Positions 8,746-23,187 are shown, counted from the stretch's first letter. The stretch is 64,000 nt of DNA from Shewanella sp. ANA-3 (GCF_000203935.1 NC_008577.1:3782001-3846000); one strand, 5' to 3'. Notes: generated by a model not told the origin, from the letters alone. Program-made: numbers and translations.

Positions 8746-11577
8746 TTACAATACTAAAGTTTCAATTGGATAGCCTAAAGTTGCTAAATCCGCTTCAATT
8801 TTCGCCTTATCCCCGACAACTAAGATGATCATTTTCGAGATATCTAGCTCGGAAGCCGCGAGGGCATTGAGTTCATCTTTTGTTACAGTATTTATAATTT
8901 TGTCCTGCTCGGTAGTAAAATCTTGGCTCAGCTGGTAACGCTGGATCATCCGCATAAAACCCGCCTTCTGATAAGGCGTCTCATAATCCAATGCTTGCCC
9001 TTGGGAAACCGAGTTACGCATGAAGCCGAGCTCAGTGTCTGTCATCCCATTCTGCTGATAGACTTTGATCTCTTTGATAAATTCATTTACCGCCTTAGCC
9101 GTCACATCGGTACGCACATCACTCGAGGCCACAAAGTCACCGACTTCGACGCCACCGGTAAATGAACTGCGAGCCCCATAGGTATACCCCTTGTTCTCAC
9201 GTAGATTGAGGTTAATACGGCTATTGAAGGCACCACCAAGCGGATAGTTCATAAGGTAAGATTTAAAATAATTACCTGTTGCATCATAGGGTAAGGCACG
9301 TTTCGCAATGTTAATCACCGACTGAGCGGCGCCCGGTTTATCGATAAGATAGATAGTCCCGCCCTTCAGTGCAGGGAATGACTTGAGTGGCGGCAATCTA
9401 CTCGCCTCCCCTTGCCATTGACTCAATCCCGCGAGCTTAGGTAGCAATGCACTTTCAGGCAGATCCGCTACCGTAATGATTTTAGCGTTTGCCCCACGGT
9501 ACTGTTCAGCATAAAACGCCTTCACATCCGCAAGAGTCAGCGCAGCAACGGAATCTAAGGTCCCCGCATCACTCACGCCTTGAGCGTTATTCTTACCATA
9601 GAGCAAGCTATACAACGCAGAGTTAGCGACATAGCCTGGATCTGACTGCATATGCTGAATTTGCTGCAACTGTTGTTGCTTCACCCGTGCAAAGTCGGCC
9701 TCGTTAAACGCAGGTTGGAACAGCTTTTCTTCTAAAATGGCTAAGGTTTCATCCAAGTGCTCGGTAAGCGCCGACACCTTAATCGTACTTTGGGATTCGG
9801 AGGCACTAAAGTCCACCGTACTGCCGAGCATCTCAAGCGCCTGCGACAACTGCTCGGTTGAGCGCTTTTGAGTCGACTCATTTAGCATCTCAGCGGTTAA
9901 GCTTGCCAGGCCCGCCTTTTCAACGGGCACTAATCTGTGTCCGCCGTTAAGATAAATCACTAACTCTACTGTTGGAGTTTCGCTGCTTTGAGTGCCCATC
10001 ACTTCGATGCCATTGGCTAACTTAGTGGTCCAAATCGTCGGGACTTTTAGCACGGGCGCCGCGCCCGAGGCAGGCATTTTGGAACGGTCGAAACTTGACA
10101 CTAACTTAGCGGCGGGTAAATCCCCCTCTACAGCCGTATACGCCACGGGCAAGGTTTGAGGGGTGAAGTTATCCGGATGAGCGACTAAAGCCGTCATTCC
10201 CTGTGGCACCACACTCATCACCACCATGGGCTTGTCTTTGATGTACTTTTTAAATACCCGCATCACATCGTCTTTGGTCACATTGGCGTAGCGCGCAAGG
10301 TCTACTGCAATCTTATTCGGCTCACCAAACATGGTTTGATTCAAGGCAAGCATAGACACTTTGCCTTTTACGCTCTGCAGGCCAAAAATGGTATCGGCCT
10401 CAAACTGCACTTTCACTTTTTGCAGGTCATCGTCGGTGACGCCGCGCTGCTCAAACTCATTAATCGAGTCGAGAATACGCTGCTCAAGTTCGGCTAAGGT
10501 CGCGCCTTTTTGCGGATTGGCTAAGGCATAAATCGACATCTGACAGGCTAACTCTTGGCAGGGTTGGCTCACGCTTGCCTGTACTGCATAACCATCCTTA
10601 ACCAAGTTTTTGTAAACGAGTGAGGTTTTACCGCCACCGAGGATATTGGCTAATAAGTCCAGCGCGGCTTCATCGGGATGGCTGGCATACACAGTCGGAA
10701 AGCCGATACGGATCAGCGGTAAATGCACGTTATCTTCCATTGAGATATAGCGCGTCTTATCGAGCGTGACTAACGTCTTGGGCTCTGGCTGAACCTCGGG
10801 GCCACGGGGGATTTCGCCAAAGTATTTGTTTACCCAGGCTAAGGCTTGTAGTTCATCAAAATCGCCGCCAATGGTCAGAGTGGCGTTATTCGGGCCGTAC
10901 CAACGCTGGAAAAAGTGTTTCACATCATCCACTGTGGCGCGGTTAAGATCCTCTGGCCAGCCGATCACAGGCCAAGAATAGGGATGACCGACCGGGAACA
11001 TCGCCTGATTAAAGCGCTCGCTCATTCGGCCATAGGGTTGATTATCAATGCGTTGAGCACGCTCGTTTTTCACTGTCTCGCGCTGTACTTCAAACTTCTC
11101 GCTGGTCAGCGCCGGCAACAAAAAGCCCATACGGTCAGACTCGAGCCACAACATTTTTTCGAGCTGGTTGCTAGGGACTGTCTCAAAGTAGTTGGTTCTG
11201 TCGGTATTGGTAGAGCCGTTTAGCGTGCCCCCCGCCTCGGTCACCACCTCAAAATGTTGCTCATCGGCGACGTGCTCAGAGCCCTGGAACATCATATGTT
11301 CGAATAAATGGGCGAAGCCTGAACGGCCAGCAAGTTCTCTGGCCGAGCCGACGTGATAAGTCACATCGACATGCACTAAGGGATCGGAATGATCTTGATG
11401 CAAAATAACCGTTAGACCATTGGCAAGCTGATATTTTTTAAAGGGAATACCAACTTCAGAGTCCTTCAGTTGCACATTTTCAATTAACTTTACACCCGCG
11501 GGTAATTGAGTTGAGGTTTGGCTGGCACAACCTGCGAGTGCGGCGGAGATCGCGACCGCTAATATCCATTTTTTCAA
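8746..11577 (-). CDS. M16-family zinc metallopeptidase, two-module lipoprotein
   Basis: About 943 residues starting at a TTG (11577), chosen because AAGGGG lies six bases upstream and the product then opens LKKWILAVAISAALAGCASQ, a compact lipoprotein signal. An in-frame ATG at 11598 would add seven residues. The first M16 module carries the inverted zinc motif HLFEH, with a distal Glu in the ETVKNERAQR region. The second, inactive-type module starts near residue 515 (VMGTQSSETPTVELVIYLNGG). Such proteins degrade peptides in the periplasm. It is monocistronic, with its own terminator. Confidence 0.92.
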   Translation of the reverse strand: MKKWILAVAISAALAGCASQTSTQLPAGVKLIENVQLKDSEVGIPFKKYQLANGLTVILHQDHSDPLVHVDVTYHVGSARELAGRSGFAHLFEHMMFQGSEHVADEQHFEVVTEAGGTLNGSTNTDRTNYFETVPSNQLEKMLWLESDRMGFLLPALTSEKFEVQRETVKNERAQRIDNQPYGRMSERFNQAMFPVGHPYSWPVIGWPEDLNRATVDDVKHFFQRWYGPNNATLTIGGDFDELQALAWVNKYFGEIPRGPEVQPEPKTLVTLDKTRYISMEDNVHLPLIRIGFPTVYASHPDEAALDLLANILGGGKTSLVYKNLVKDGYAVQASVSQPCQELACQMSIYALANPQKGATLAELEQRILDSINEFEQRGVTDDDLQKVKVQFEADTIFGLQSVKGKVSMLALNQTMFGEPNKIAVDLARYANVTKDDVMRVFKKYIKDKPMVVMSVVPQGMTALVAHPDNFTPQTLPVAYTAVEGDLPAAKLVSSFDRSKMPASGAAPVLKVPTIWTTKLANGIEVMGTQSSETPTVELVIYLNGGHRLVPVEKAGLASLTAEMLNESTQKRSTEQLSQALEMLGSTVDFSASESQSTIKVSALTEHLDETLAILEEKLFQPAFNEADFARVKQQQLQQIQHMQSDPGYVANSALYSLLYGKNNAQGVSDAGTLDSVAALTLADVKAFYAEQYRGANAKIITVADLPESALLPKLAGLSQWQGEASRLPPLKSFPALKGGTIYLIDKPGAAQSVINIAKRALPYDATGNYFKSYLMNYPLGGAFNSRINLNLRENKGYTYGARSSFTGGVEVGDFVASSDVRTDVTAKAVNEFIKEIKVYQQNGMTDTELGFMRNSVSQGQALDYETPYQKAGFMRMIQRYQLSQDFTTEQDKIINTVTKDELNALAASELDISKMIILVVGDKAKIEADLATLGYPIETLVL

Positions 11578-11736
11578 GGTATTCCCCTTATACATCAATA
11601 GGCTAAAAAATTAGCCCCTGTAGAATGCTCGGTATCAATAATGAGTTCAGACTCATTAAGCCCTGCAAAGTTCCAAGTAATACAAGGACTTCCTTTGCAG
11701 TCTTATCGTCCTTTAACCGAACAACACGTTTAAAAA

Positions 11737-12162
11737 CTAACTAAACCAATGTAATGTGGCGGCCGCCACAATAAGGTAACGCAGGGTTTTGCCGATCAAA
11801 ATCATCACTAATGCGGGGAACGCCCGAAGCTTCAACCATCCCGCCAATAAACATAATAGATCGCCAATCACTGGCGCCCACGACAACAATAACGACCAAA
11901 CACCGTAACGCTCAATAATGGCTAAGGCTTTGGCTTGCTTTCCCTCACTTAGGGCCTCGGGGCACTTTGCAAACCGACCGAACCGCCCTAGATAAAAACT
12001 TGTCATCGCCCCTAAGGTATTGCCCACACTGGCCACCACCACTAATGCGACCCAAACTTGCGGCGCTTTATTCAGCAACGCAATCAGTAAAACTTCTGAT
12101 CCTCCCGGTAACAAGGTCGCGGCTAAAAAAGCCCCAGAAAACATCATGCTTAATTCAGACAT
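11737..12162 (-). CDS. yqaA: YqaA-like VTT/DedA-type membrane protein
   Basis: A 141-residue integral membrane protein matching the remembered pattern of E. coli YqaA: FLAATLLPGGSEVLL at the start, GNTLGA in the middle, SWAPVIGDLLCLLAGWL and IGKTLRYLIVAAAT near the end. It belongs to the small VTT (SNARE-associated Golgi protein/DedA) group, whose members are linked to lipid scrambling or undecaprenyl phosphate handling. The specific role of YqaA is not established. Confidence 0.85.
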   Translation of the reverse strand: MSELSMMFSGAFLAATLLPGGSEVLLIALLNKAPQVWVALVVVASVGNTLGAMTSFYLGRFGRFAKCPEALSEGKQAKALAIIERYGVWSLLLSWAPVIGDLLCLLAGWLKLRAFPALVMILIGKTLRYLIVAAATLHWFS

Positions 12163-12449
12163 AAAAGCTTACTCTATGAAATTACTGCTCTTTCACGCTA
12201 TCAAACAGTGAACTACCACAGCGTTAAAAGGATGTAGCGACTAACCATTTCACAACAAACTCATTTATCACAATAAGTTATAAGAAAATCGGTTTGTTAT
12301 AACCCTATCACAGCCGATACAATGCCTTTAATGGCAAAAAATGTCCTGTACCTGACTCGTCGCTTGGTATAAGTTCACTCACTTCAAGTGGATACTCATA
12401 CTAGCATCTCAGGTCCACGGGCTTGTAATGATATATTTTTGGAAAACGC

Positions 12450-13703
12450 ATGATCCTTCAAACCATTAGCCGCATTCCTTTTTGGCAAAAAGTCCTCGCA
12501 GGCTTTATTTTAGGTGCGCTCGTTGGCGTACTTTTAGGTGAAACCGCCACTGTGCTTAAACCGCTTGGCGATTTGTTTATCAGCGCCATTAAGATGCTGG
12601 TTGCCCCACTGGTCTTCTGTGCGATTGTGGTCAGTATCACCTCACTCGGCTCTCAAACGAATCTCAAACGCTTAAGTCTTAAGACCTTAGGCATGTTTAT
12701 GCTGACTGGCACTGTTGCCTCACTGATTGGTTTAGCGGTTGGCTCGCTTATCGATATGGGCGGCACAATGCAACTGGCCACCACGGAAGTGCGTGAGCGC
12801 AATATTCCAGGCTTTGCGCAGGTGTTGCTCGATATGATCCCAGTCAATCCCTTTGCCTCACTGGCGGATGGGAAAGTACTACAGATCATTGTATTTGCCG
12901 CATTAGTCGGTATTGCTATCAACAAGGTTGGTGAGAAAGCAGAGCCACTAAAACGCACCATCGAAGCAGGTGCAGAAGTCATGTTCCAACTGACACGCAT
13001 GGTGCTAAAACTCACCCCAATTGGCGTATTTGGTTTAATGGCTTGGGTAGTGGGTGAATATGGTTTATCGACCCTATTACCTCTAGGTAAATTTATTGCC
13101 GCTATCTATATTGCCGCCCTTATCCATATGATTTTTGTCTACGGCGGACTGGTTAAATTTGCCGCGGGCTTAAGCCCTGTGCAATTTTTCCGTAAGGCCA
13201 TGCCGGCGCAATTAGTGGCTTTTAGTACCTCCTCAAGCTTCGGCACCCTGCCCGCCAGTACCAGAGCGGTTGAAACCATGGGTGTTTCAAAGCGTTATAG
13301 CGCCTTCGTTATGCCACTCGGCGCCACCATGAACATGGATGGTTGTGGTGGTATCTACCCTGCAATTGCCGCGATTTTTATCGCTCAAATTTACGGCATT
13401 CCACTCGATACCTTAGATTATGTGATGATTGCCGTCACAGCCACTGTGGCCTCAGTCGGTACCGCTGGCGTGCCAGGCAGCGCCATGGTGATGTTAACCG
13501 TCACTTTAGGTGTGATTGGTTTACCCCTAGAAGGTATCGCCTTTATTGCCGCCATCGACCGTATTATCGATATGATCCGCACTGCGACCAACGTCACAGG
13601 CGACATGATGACCGCCGTGGTAATTGGCAAATCTGAAAATGAGCTTGATGTTGAGCAGTTCTACAGCAACGAGACTCAAACGGCTGCGATTGCCGATAAT
13701 TAA
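12450..13703 (+). CDS. Dicarboxylate/amino acid:cation symporter (DAACS family)
   Basis: A 417-residue inner-membrane carrier of the GltP/DctA family, importing glutamate, aspartate or C4-dicarboxylates with protons or sodium. Hallmarks are the serine-rich re-entrant loop FSTSSSFGTLPAST near residue 258, LGATMNMDGCGG near 290, and AGVPGSAMVM near 340. The DRIIDMIRTATNVTGD helix near the C-terminus carries the substrate-contacting Asp, Arg, Thr and Asn. Substrate preference cannot be read. It is followed by a strong bidirectional terminator. Confidence 0.9.
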   Translation: MILQTISRIPFWQKVLAGFILGALVGVLLGETATVLKPLGDLFISAIKMLVAPLVFCAIVVSITSLGSQTNLKRLSLKTLGMFMLTGTVASLIGLAVGSLIDMGGTMQLATTEVRERNIPGFAQVLLDMIPVNPFASLADGKVLQIIVFAALVGIAINKVGEKAEPLKRTIEAGAEVMFQLTRMVLKLTPIGVFGLMAWVVGEYGLSTLLPLGKFIAAIYIAALIHMIFVYGGLVKFAAGLSPVQFFRKAMPAQLVAFSTSSSFGTLPASTRAVETMGVSKRYSAFVMPLGATMNMDGCGGIYPAIAAIFIAQIYGIPLDTLDYVMIAVTATVASVGTAGVPGSAMVMLTVTLGVIGLPLEGIAFIAAIDRIIDMIRTATNVTGDMMTAVVIGKSENELDVEQFYSNETQTAAIADN

Positions 13704-13736
13704 TCTCTCACGATAAATCATTAAGAGTTATCCAAT

Positions 13737-13766
13737 AAAAAAGACCGCTTAGATGCGGTCTTTTTT
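13737..13766. terminator. Bidirectional terminator after the symporter
   Basis: AAAAAAGACCGC and GCGGTCTTTTTT flank a 6-base loop, giving a T-tract on both strands. Confidence 0.9.
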
Positions 13767-13863
13767 ATTATCCGTATTTCATTTATTGCGAATAAAACAT
13801 CCATGACTTTCGGCTAAACAAGCTGTTAAACTCTTCACTTATTTATCAAAAGTAGAATGAAAC

Positions 13864-14031
13864 ATGACTAAACTGTTTTTATTCCCACTTATCCTTTGCT
13901 TACTGTGGATACTGTTTTTAAAAGCCAATGGTTTGCCGCTGGCCCAAGGAAAACGTGGCTTTATCTACATCATAGCCATCAGCGGCACGGTGATTTTGCT
14001 GCTAATGCTGCTCCTGTGGTTAACGGCTTAA
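13864..14031 (+). CDS. Small membrane protein of unknown function (55 aa)
   Basis: A 56-codon frame (ATG to TAA) encodes a very hydrophobic peptide with two likely membrane segments: MTKLFLFPLILCLLWILF at the start and a second one at residues 33-53. A polar turn (QGKRG) separates them. It sits between two terminators (13737-13766 and 14030-14058), so it is a separate transcription unit. The ribosome binding site is poor (GTAGAATGAAAC). I do not recognise a family; coding status is inferred from composition and context. Confidence 0.6.
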   Translation: MTKLFLFPLILCLLWILFLKANGLPLAQGKRGFIYIIAISGTVILLLMLLLWLTA

Positions 14032-14058
14032 AAGCCTATTGTTAACCAATAGGCTTTG
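14030..14058. terminator. Bidirectional terminator between the small ORF and oadB
   Basis: A perfect 11-bp stem AAAGCCTATTG / CAATAGGCTTT with a 5-base loop lies between converging reading frames (small ORF on plus, oadB on minus). Confidence 0.65.
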
Positions 14059-14080
14059 CTCTAGCCACCAAACACGCAGC

Positions 14081-15211
14081 CTAGCCAAGCACAGCCAGTA
14101 AAATCCCAGCCGCCACCGCAGAGCCTAATACCCCAGCAACGTTTGGCCCCATGGCATGCATCAACAAAAAGTTATGGTGATTAGCCTCTAACCCCACCTT
14201 ATTCACCACCCTTGCCGCCATTGGCACTGCCGATACGCCCGCCGCGCCAATTAACGGGTTGACCTTACCGCCAGTTAATTTACACATCAGTTTTGCCATC
14301 AGCACCCCTGCTGCGGTACCAATCCCGAATGCCAACGCCCCCAGAACCAAGATCCCCAAGGTTTCGACGCGCAAGAATTGCTCCGCAGAAAGTTTAGAAC
14401 CGACGGCCAAACCTAAGAAAATGGTGACGATATTAATCAGCTCGTTTTGCGCCGTTTTCGATAATCTATCGACCACACCCGACTCACGCATTAGGTTGCC
14501 AAGGCAAAACATGCCAACCAGAGGAGTCGCTGCGGGTAAGAATAAAATCGTTAAGCCCAATACCATCAACGGGAAAATAATCTTCTCCTTCTTACTCACC
14601 TCCCTGAGCTGCTCCATCTTTATCTCACGCTCGGCTTGGGTCGTGAGTAAGCGCATTATCGGCGGCTGGATAATCGGTACCAGCGCCATATAGGAATAGG
14701 CCGCCACAGCAATCGCGCCCAGTAACTCAGGCGCAAGCTTAGAGGCAAGGAAAATCGCCGTTGGTCCATCCGCGCCACCGATAATGGCAATGGCAGCGGC
14801 ATCCTGCATGGTAAATTCAAAACCTGGTACTAGATTTAGCGCTATCGCCCCAATTAAGGTCGCGAAAATCCCAAACTGCGCCGCCGCGCCGAGCAGCAAG
14901 GTCTTTGGATTGGCAATCAGCGCACTAAAATCTGTCAGTGCGCCAACTCCCATAAAGATCAGCAGCGGAAACACCCCGGTTTCAATCCCAACATGGTAGG
15001 CGTAATACAGCATACCGCCCTCTTCGGTAAAGCCCGCGTTGGGAATATTCGCCAGCACGGCGCCAAAACCAATAGGTAACAACAGTAGTGGCTCAAAGCC
15101 ACGCACTATCGCAAGGTATAACAGCAAGGCGCCCACAGCCATCATCAAAGCTTGCCCTGCAGTAAAATGGGCTATGCCCGTTTCGGCCCAGAAAGCCAGT
15201 AAACCATCCAT
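14081..15211 (-). CDS. oadB: Oxaloacetate decarboxylase beta subunit (sodium pump)
   Basis: A 376-residue integral membrane subunit that couples decarboxylation of carboxybiotin to sodium export. Recognisable segments are GFGAVLANIPNAGF near residue 50, IGGADGPTAIFLASKLAP near 145 (containing the conserved Asp of the sodium site) and NPLIGAAGVSAVPMAARVVNK near 310. It is the last gene of oadGAB, starting eight bases after oadA ends. Closely related beta subunits belong to other biotin decarboxylases (methylmalonyl-CoA, glutaconyl-CoA); the neighbouring oadA fixes the assignment. Confidence 0.95.
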   Translation of the reverse strand: MDGLLAFWAETGIAHFTAGQALMMAVGALLLYLAIVRGFEPLLLLPIGFGAVLANIPNAGFTEEGGMLYYAYHVGIETGVFPLLIFMGVGALTDFSALIANPKTLLLGAAAQFGIFATLIGAIALNLVPGFEFTMQDAAAIAIIGGADGPTAIFLASKLAPELLGAIAVAAYSYMALVPIIQPPIMRLLTTQAEREIKMEQLREVSKKEKIIFPLMVLGLTILFLPAATPLVGMFCLGNLMRESGVVDRLSKTAQNELINIVTIFLGLAVGSKLSAEQFLRVETLGILVLGALAFGIGTAAGVLMAKLMCKLTGGKVNPLIGAAGVSAVPMAARVVNKVGLEANHHNFLLMHAMGPNVAGVLGSAVAAGILLAVLG

Positions 15212-15219
15212 AACGACTC

Positions 15220-17055
15220 CTAAGCTAAGGCCAGTAATTGAGAACCCACGGCAACCGAATCCCCTTCTTTCACAAAGAGATGGGTAATAATGCCATCTCC
15301 CTGAGCGCGGATTTCAGTCTCCATTTTCATGGCCTCTAGGATGATAACAACATCGCCGGCGCACACCTTGTCACCAATGCCGACATGCACTTTGAAGATA
15401 TTGCCCGATAGTGGCGCGCTCATCTTAAGTTTCACTTCACTGGTTTGAGGTACTGACGCAGCACTCGACTGATAAGGATTAGCTTGACCAAGCTGCTGTG
15501 CTGCTTGCCCTTGAGCTTGGATTTGACTGATTTCGCCACCCTCGGCGACTTCAACCACATAAGTTTGCCCCTCAACCATGACGGTATAGGTTTCGGCCTC
15601 TCGCGGCGTAGCAGGCAACACTGGCGCAAGTTCAGGTTTAGGTTCAAAGGCGGTTGGATCGTGACGGTGCTTTAAAAACTGTAAACCAATCTGCGGGAAG
15701 AGCGCATAGATGAGTAAATCATCATCCAAAGACTTTTCATTACTCTCAGAGACGAGACTAATCCCTTGGTCCTGCGCCTTTGATAATAACTCCGTACGCA
15801 GTTTGTCCAACTCTGGTGCGAGTAAATCCGCAGGACGGCAGGTTATCGCCGCCGCGCCGTTTAGCACTCTGGCCTGCAACTCGGGATTAACCGGGGCTGG
15901 AGTGGCGCCATATTCGCCCCTTAACACGCCTTCAGTCTCTTTCGTCAACGATTGATATCTTTGCCCCATCAGTACGTTGATAACCGCCTGAGAGCCAACA
16001 ATTTGCGAGGTTGGCGTAACCAAAGGCAGAAAACCTAAATCCTGACGTACCCTAGGGATCTCCTCCAGCACAGCATCGAGCTTATCAGCCGCGCCTTGTT
16101 CTTTGAGCTGACTCTCCATATTCGTCAACATGCCACCGGGCACTTGAGCACGAAGAATGCGCGAATCAATGCCCTTTAATGCTCCTTCAAACTTGGCGTA
16201 CTTTTTCCGCACCTCACGGAAATAGGCGGCAATTTCCTCTAGTAAGGCAAGGTCATAGTGAGTATCACGCTCAGTCTCTGCCACCATGGCAACCACAGTT
16301 TCAGTTGCCGTATGACCATAGGTTTGGCTCATGGAAGAAATCGCGGTATCGAGCACATCGATTCCCGCCTCTATCGCCTTTTGATAGGTAGCAGTGCTCA
16401 GGCCAGTGGTGGCGTGACAATGCAATGAGAGCATGAGTTGAGTTTGTGATTTTAAGCGACTGATAAGCTCAAAGGCTTCCATCGGCTTGAGTAGACCCGC
16501 CATATCTTTAATGCACAGCGAATGGCAGCCCATGTCCTCAAGACGCTTTGCCATATCGACCCATGTATTAACCGTATGAACAGGGCTGGTCGTATAAGAA
16601 ATTGTGCCCTGCGCGTGCCCACCGACATCACGCACCGCCTTTACCGCCATCTCGAGGTTACGCACATCATTCATCGCATCAAAGATACGGAACACATCGA
16701 CCCCATTGGCATGGGCACGTTCGACAAAACGTGTCACTAAATCATCGGCATAATGGCGATAACCCAAAAGGTTTTGTCCGCGCAACAACATTTGTTGAGG
16801 CGTATTAGGCATTAACTTTTTCAGTTCGCGGATCCTGTCCCAAGGGTCCTCACCCAAATAACGGATACAGGCATCGAAGGTCGCTCCGCCCCAAGACTCG
16901 AGCGACCAAAATCCCACTTTATCTAGCAGAGGTGCAATCGGAAGCATGTCATCAATGCGTAAACGCGTTGCTAAAATAGACTGATGTGCATCCCTCAAAA
17001 CAACATCGGTTAACTGTAATGGCTTAGACGCCACAATCGAATTTACTCGGTTCAT
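15220..17055 (-). CDS. oadA: Oxaloacetate decarboxylase alpha subunit (biotin-containing)
   Basis: A 611-residue cytoplasmic subunit. The carboxyltransferase domain comes first, with TDVVLRDAHQSILATRLR near residue 20, WGGATFDACIRYL and the metal-binding SLHCHATTGLS. Conserved PYC_OADA and linker regions follow, and a C-terminal biotinyl domain carries the biotinylation motif EAMKMETEI. The frame opens at 17067, but the ATG at 17055 has GGAG six bases upstream and is the better start; the upstream ATG overlaps the oadG stop. It acts with OadB and OadG to decarboxylate oxaloacetate to pyruvate while exporting sodium. Confidence 0.95.
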   Translation of the reverse strand: MNRVNSIVASKPLQLTDVVLRDAHQSILATRLRIDDMLPIAPLLDKVGFWSLESWGGATFDACIRYLGEDPWDRIRELKKLMPNTPQQMLLRGQNLLGYRHYADDLVTRFVERAHANGVDVFRIFDAMNDVRNLEMAVKAVRDVGGHAQGTISYTTSPVHTVNTWVDMAKRLEDMGCHSLCIKDMAGLLKPMEAFELISRLKSQTQLMLSLHCHATTGLSTATYQKAIEAGIDVLDTAISSMSQTYGHTATETVVAMVAETERDTHYDLALLEEIAAYFREVRKKYAKFEGALKGIDSRILRAQVPGGMLTNMESQLKEQGAADKLDAVLEEIPRVRQDLGFLPLVTPTSQIVGSQAVINVLMGQRYQSLTKETEGVLRGEYGATPAPVNPELQARVLNGAAAITCRPADLLAPELDKLRTELLSKAQDQGISLVSESNEKSLDDDLLIYALFPQIGLQFLKHRHDPTAFEPKPELAPVLPATPREAETYTVMVEGQTYVVEVAEGGEISQIQAQGQAAQQLGQANPYQSSAASVPQTSEVKLKMSAPLSGNIFKVHVGIGDKVCAGDVVIILEAMKMETEIRAQGDGIITHLFVKEGDSVAVGSQLLALA

Positions 17056-17066
17056 ATGGCGCTCCA

Positions 17067-17324
17067 TTATTTAGCCTGAGAACGATACTGCTGGACGGCT
17101 AAGCTGATCGCAGCCACCAATTTAGGATCCAAGGTGTTTGCAGCTCCGGTCGAGCGAGCATCATTCGCCTTTAACGGATCTGCTGCTTTGGGCTCTTCAC
17201 GGCACCACTTAGCAACCAGATGTACACCTAATATCAATACACTTAAAAATAAATAAACCAGCCCCATGCCCAATAACATGATGCCAACAGCATCTAAAAG
17301 CTGTTGTGTTAGCTCCCCTTTCAC
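17067..17324 (-). CDS. oadG: Oxaloacetate decarboxylase gamma subunit
   Basis: An 85-residue protein with one membrane helix (GIMLLGMGLVYLFLSVLILGV, residues 14-34) and a hydrophilic tail, as expected for OadG, which holds the alpha and beta subunits together. It starts at GTG with a strong AGGAGGAGGT ribosome binding site upstream. As first gene of oadGAB, its order G-A-B is the usual one. Confidence 0.9.
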   Translation of the reverse strand: MKGELTQQLLDAVGIMLLGMGLVYLFLSVLILGVHLVAKWCREEPKAADPLKANDARSTGAANTLDPKLVAAISLAVQQYRSQAK

Positions 17325-17842
17325 GTCAGTACCTCCTCCTGCTTCTCAACCCGCATCAAAGATTAAATTTACAACTACACAACATCTCCATTGATAGCAA
17401 ACTCAATCGCTGAATGTAAATTGGTAAGACCAATTTACATAAGATCAGCAACAAGTATCTGAGGGATCCTTAGTGAACGAGCGATAAAATGAATATTCGT
17501 TAATGAAACAGTAAAGCAGAGACTTTTGTTGAGGAGTGAGAACGGGATAAAGATACGAGCCAAGATGCTAAATCTCCCCTAAACGAACATACAAAGAGTA
17601 CGAGCTTTGAATTTAACGATTAGTCCTATAAGGACACAAATCACAGGAACCTCAATACGGTACGCTACAGTATTTAGACCAAGCAGCCATTTAGAGGAAT
17701 GATGCTAGGGGTGTTGGAGAATGAAGAAAACGGAGCTATGAGTAGCTCTCTATTAACACTGCATATGAGGCGATAAATTAAAAAGTCAGTAATTAAAGAA
17801 GTATTTTGAGGAATAGAGCGTTGAAGTTGAAAACGCGAAAAA
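17325..17842. other. Gene-free stretch between the 5S terminator and oadG
   Basis: About 520 bases upstream of oadG and downstream of the rRNA operon. It should hold the oadGAB promoter, but no convincing box pair was identified. No RNA gene, repeat or convincing reading frame was seen. Confidence 0.5.
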
Positions 17843-17872
17843 CAAAAAAAGCCAGCTTATTCAGCTGGCTTT
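17843..17872 (-). terminator. Terminator of the rRNA operon
   Basis: On the minus strand AGCCAGCT and AGCTGGCT form a stem just after the 5S gene, followed by a run of seven or more T residues (positions 17850-17843). Confidence 0.9.
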
Positions 17873-17898
17873 CTGCTCTCTTATCGAGAAAATTAGGC

Positions 17899-18015
17899 GC
17901 TTGGCGATGACCTACTCTCACATGGGGAGACCCCACACTACCATCGGCGCGATTGCGTTTCACTTCTGAGTTCGGGATGGGATCAGGTGGGACCACAATG
18001 CTATTGTCACCAAGC
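17899..18015 (-). rRNA. rrf: 5S ribosomal RNA
   Basis: The reverse complement matches the remembered E. coli 5S gene closely: GCTTGGTGAC at the 5' end, GGTCCCACCTGA and CCGAACTCAGAAGTGAAAC inside, and GGTAGTGTGGGG before the closing stem. The ends pair (GCTTGG with CCAAGC). The ends may be off by one or two bases. Confidence 0.95.
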
Positions 18016-18192
18016 AAATTTGTTATTCACTACCCGTCTTATCTTGATGCAGGCAGTAAATTAATTCGGAAAGCTGGTTTGAGTTGCACTTCTTAAGTGT
18101 TTGTATTCTATCTAAGTACTGTACGACCTCAAGGGAAGGAGGAAGTACTGGAAAATGTCTGGAACATTTTCAGTAAAACCCATCTGGGTTGT

Positions 18193-21085
<2,893 letters not shown>

Positions 21086-21395
21086 ATACAACCCAAATGA
21101 GTTTCACATCACTTGCGTCGTTGCGACCAGCTGGTTTTACTTGTCTCATCTTCGACCAAGAAGATGGACTCGCCTTAGACTTGAATATTCAAGACACTTA
21201 AAAAGTGTTTTAAGAACTCAATTTTTTCGTATTAACACAACGACAGACATCATTGCATTAATTACTATCAGCTTTCCAAATTGTTAAAGAACAATGCTTA
21301 CCGGCAAGCGGTGCATTTCGCTCTCCCTTCTCTTTCGAGAAGTTCAACAAGCCATCTGTGTGAACACTCAACAAACATCGAGTTAGTCGTATAGG
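21086..21395 (-). other. 16S-23S spacer without tRNA genes
   Basis: A 310-bp internal transcribed spacer. No tRNA T-loop or anticodon pattern was found on either strand, so this operon lacks the Ile/Ala or Glu spacer tRNAs common in gammaproteobacteria. Confidence 0.75.
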
Positions 21396-22937
<1,542 letters not shown>

Positions 22938-23115
22938 AAAAGTTTTGTGAACCCTAAGGTTCGGCTCAATGAATTCTGATTTGTCGTTTCGACTCGAAAG
23001 TCAAAACAAACTGTACATATTGCTATGAACACTCATTCATTGATGTAAATTTTGATTACTCGCCAAACGGCAGAGTAATTTCGATTAACTCAACACCTGT
23101 GAGTGTCCACACAGA

Positions 23116-23144
23116 TTTCTTGTTTAGATTGTTAAAGAGCATTT
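23116..23144 (-). promoter_or_regulatory. boxA-type antitermination region of the rRNA leader
   Basis: On the minus strand TGCTCTTTAACAATCTAAAC lies in the leader upstream of 16S, matching the boxA-type sequence usual in gammaproteobacterial rRNA leaders. Confidence 0.7.
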
Positions 23145-23187
23145 GACCATTTACTTCGCGTTACCGCTCAGCGGGTCAGGGCTGCGT

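Noticed and set aside
17793..18017. Open reading frame antisense and overlapping the 5S gene
   Set aside because: It is a chance frame through an rRNA gene.
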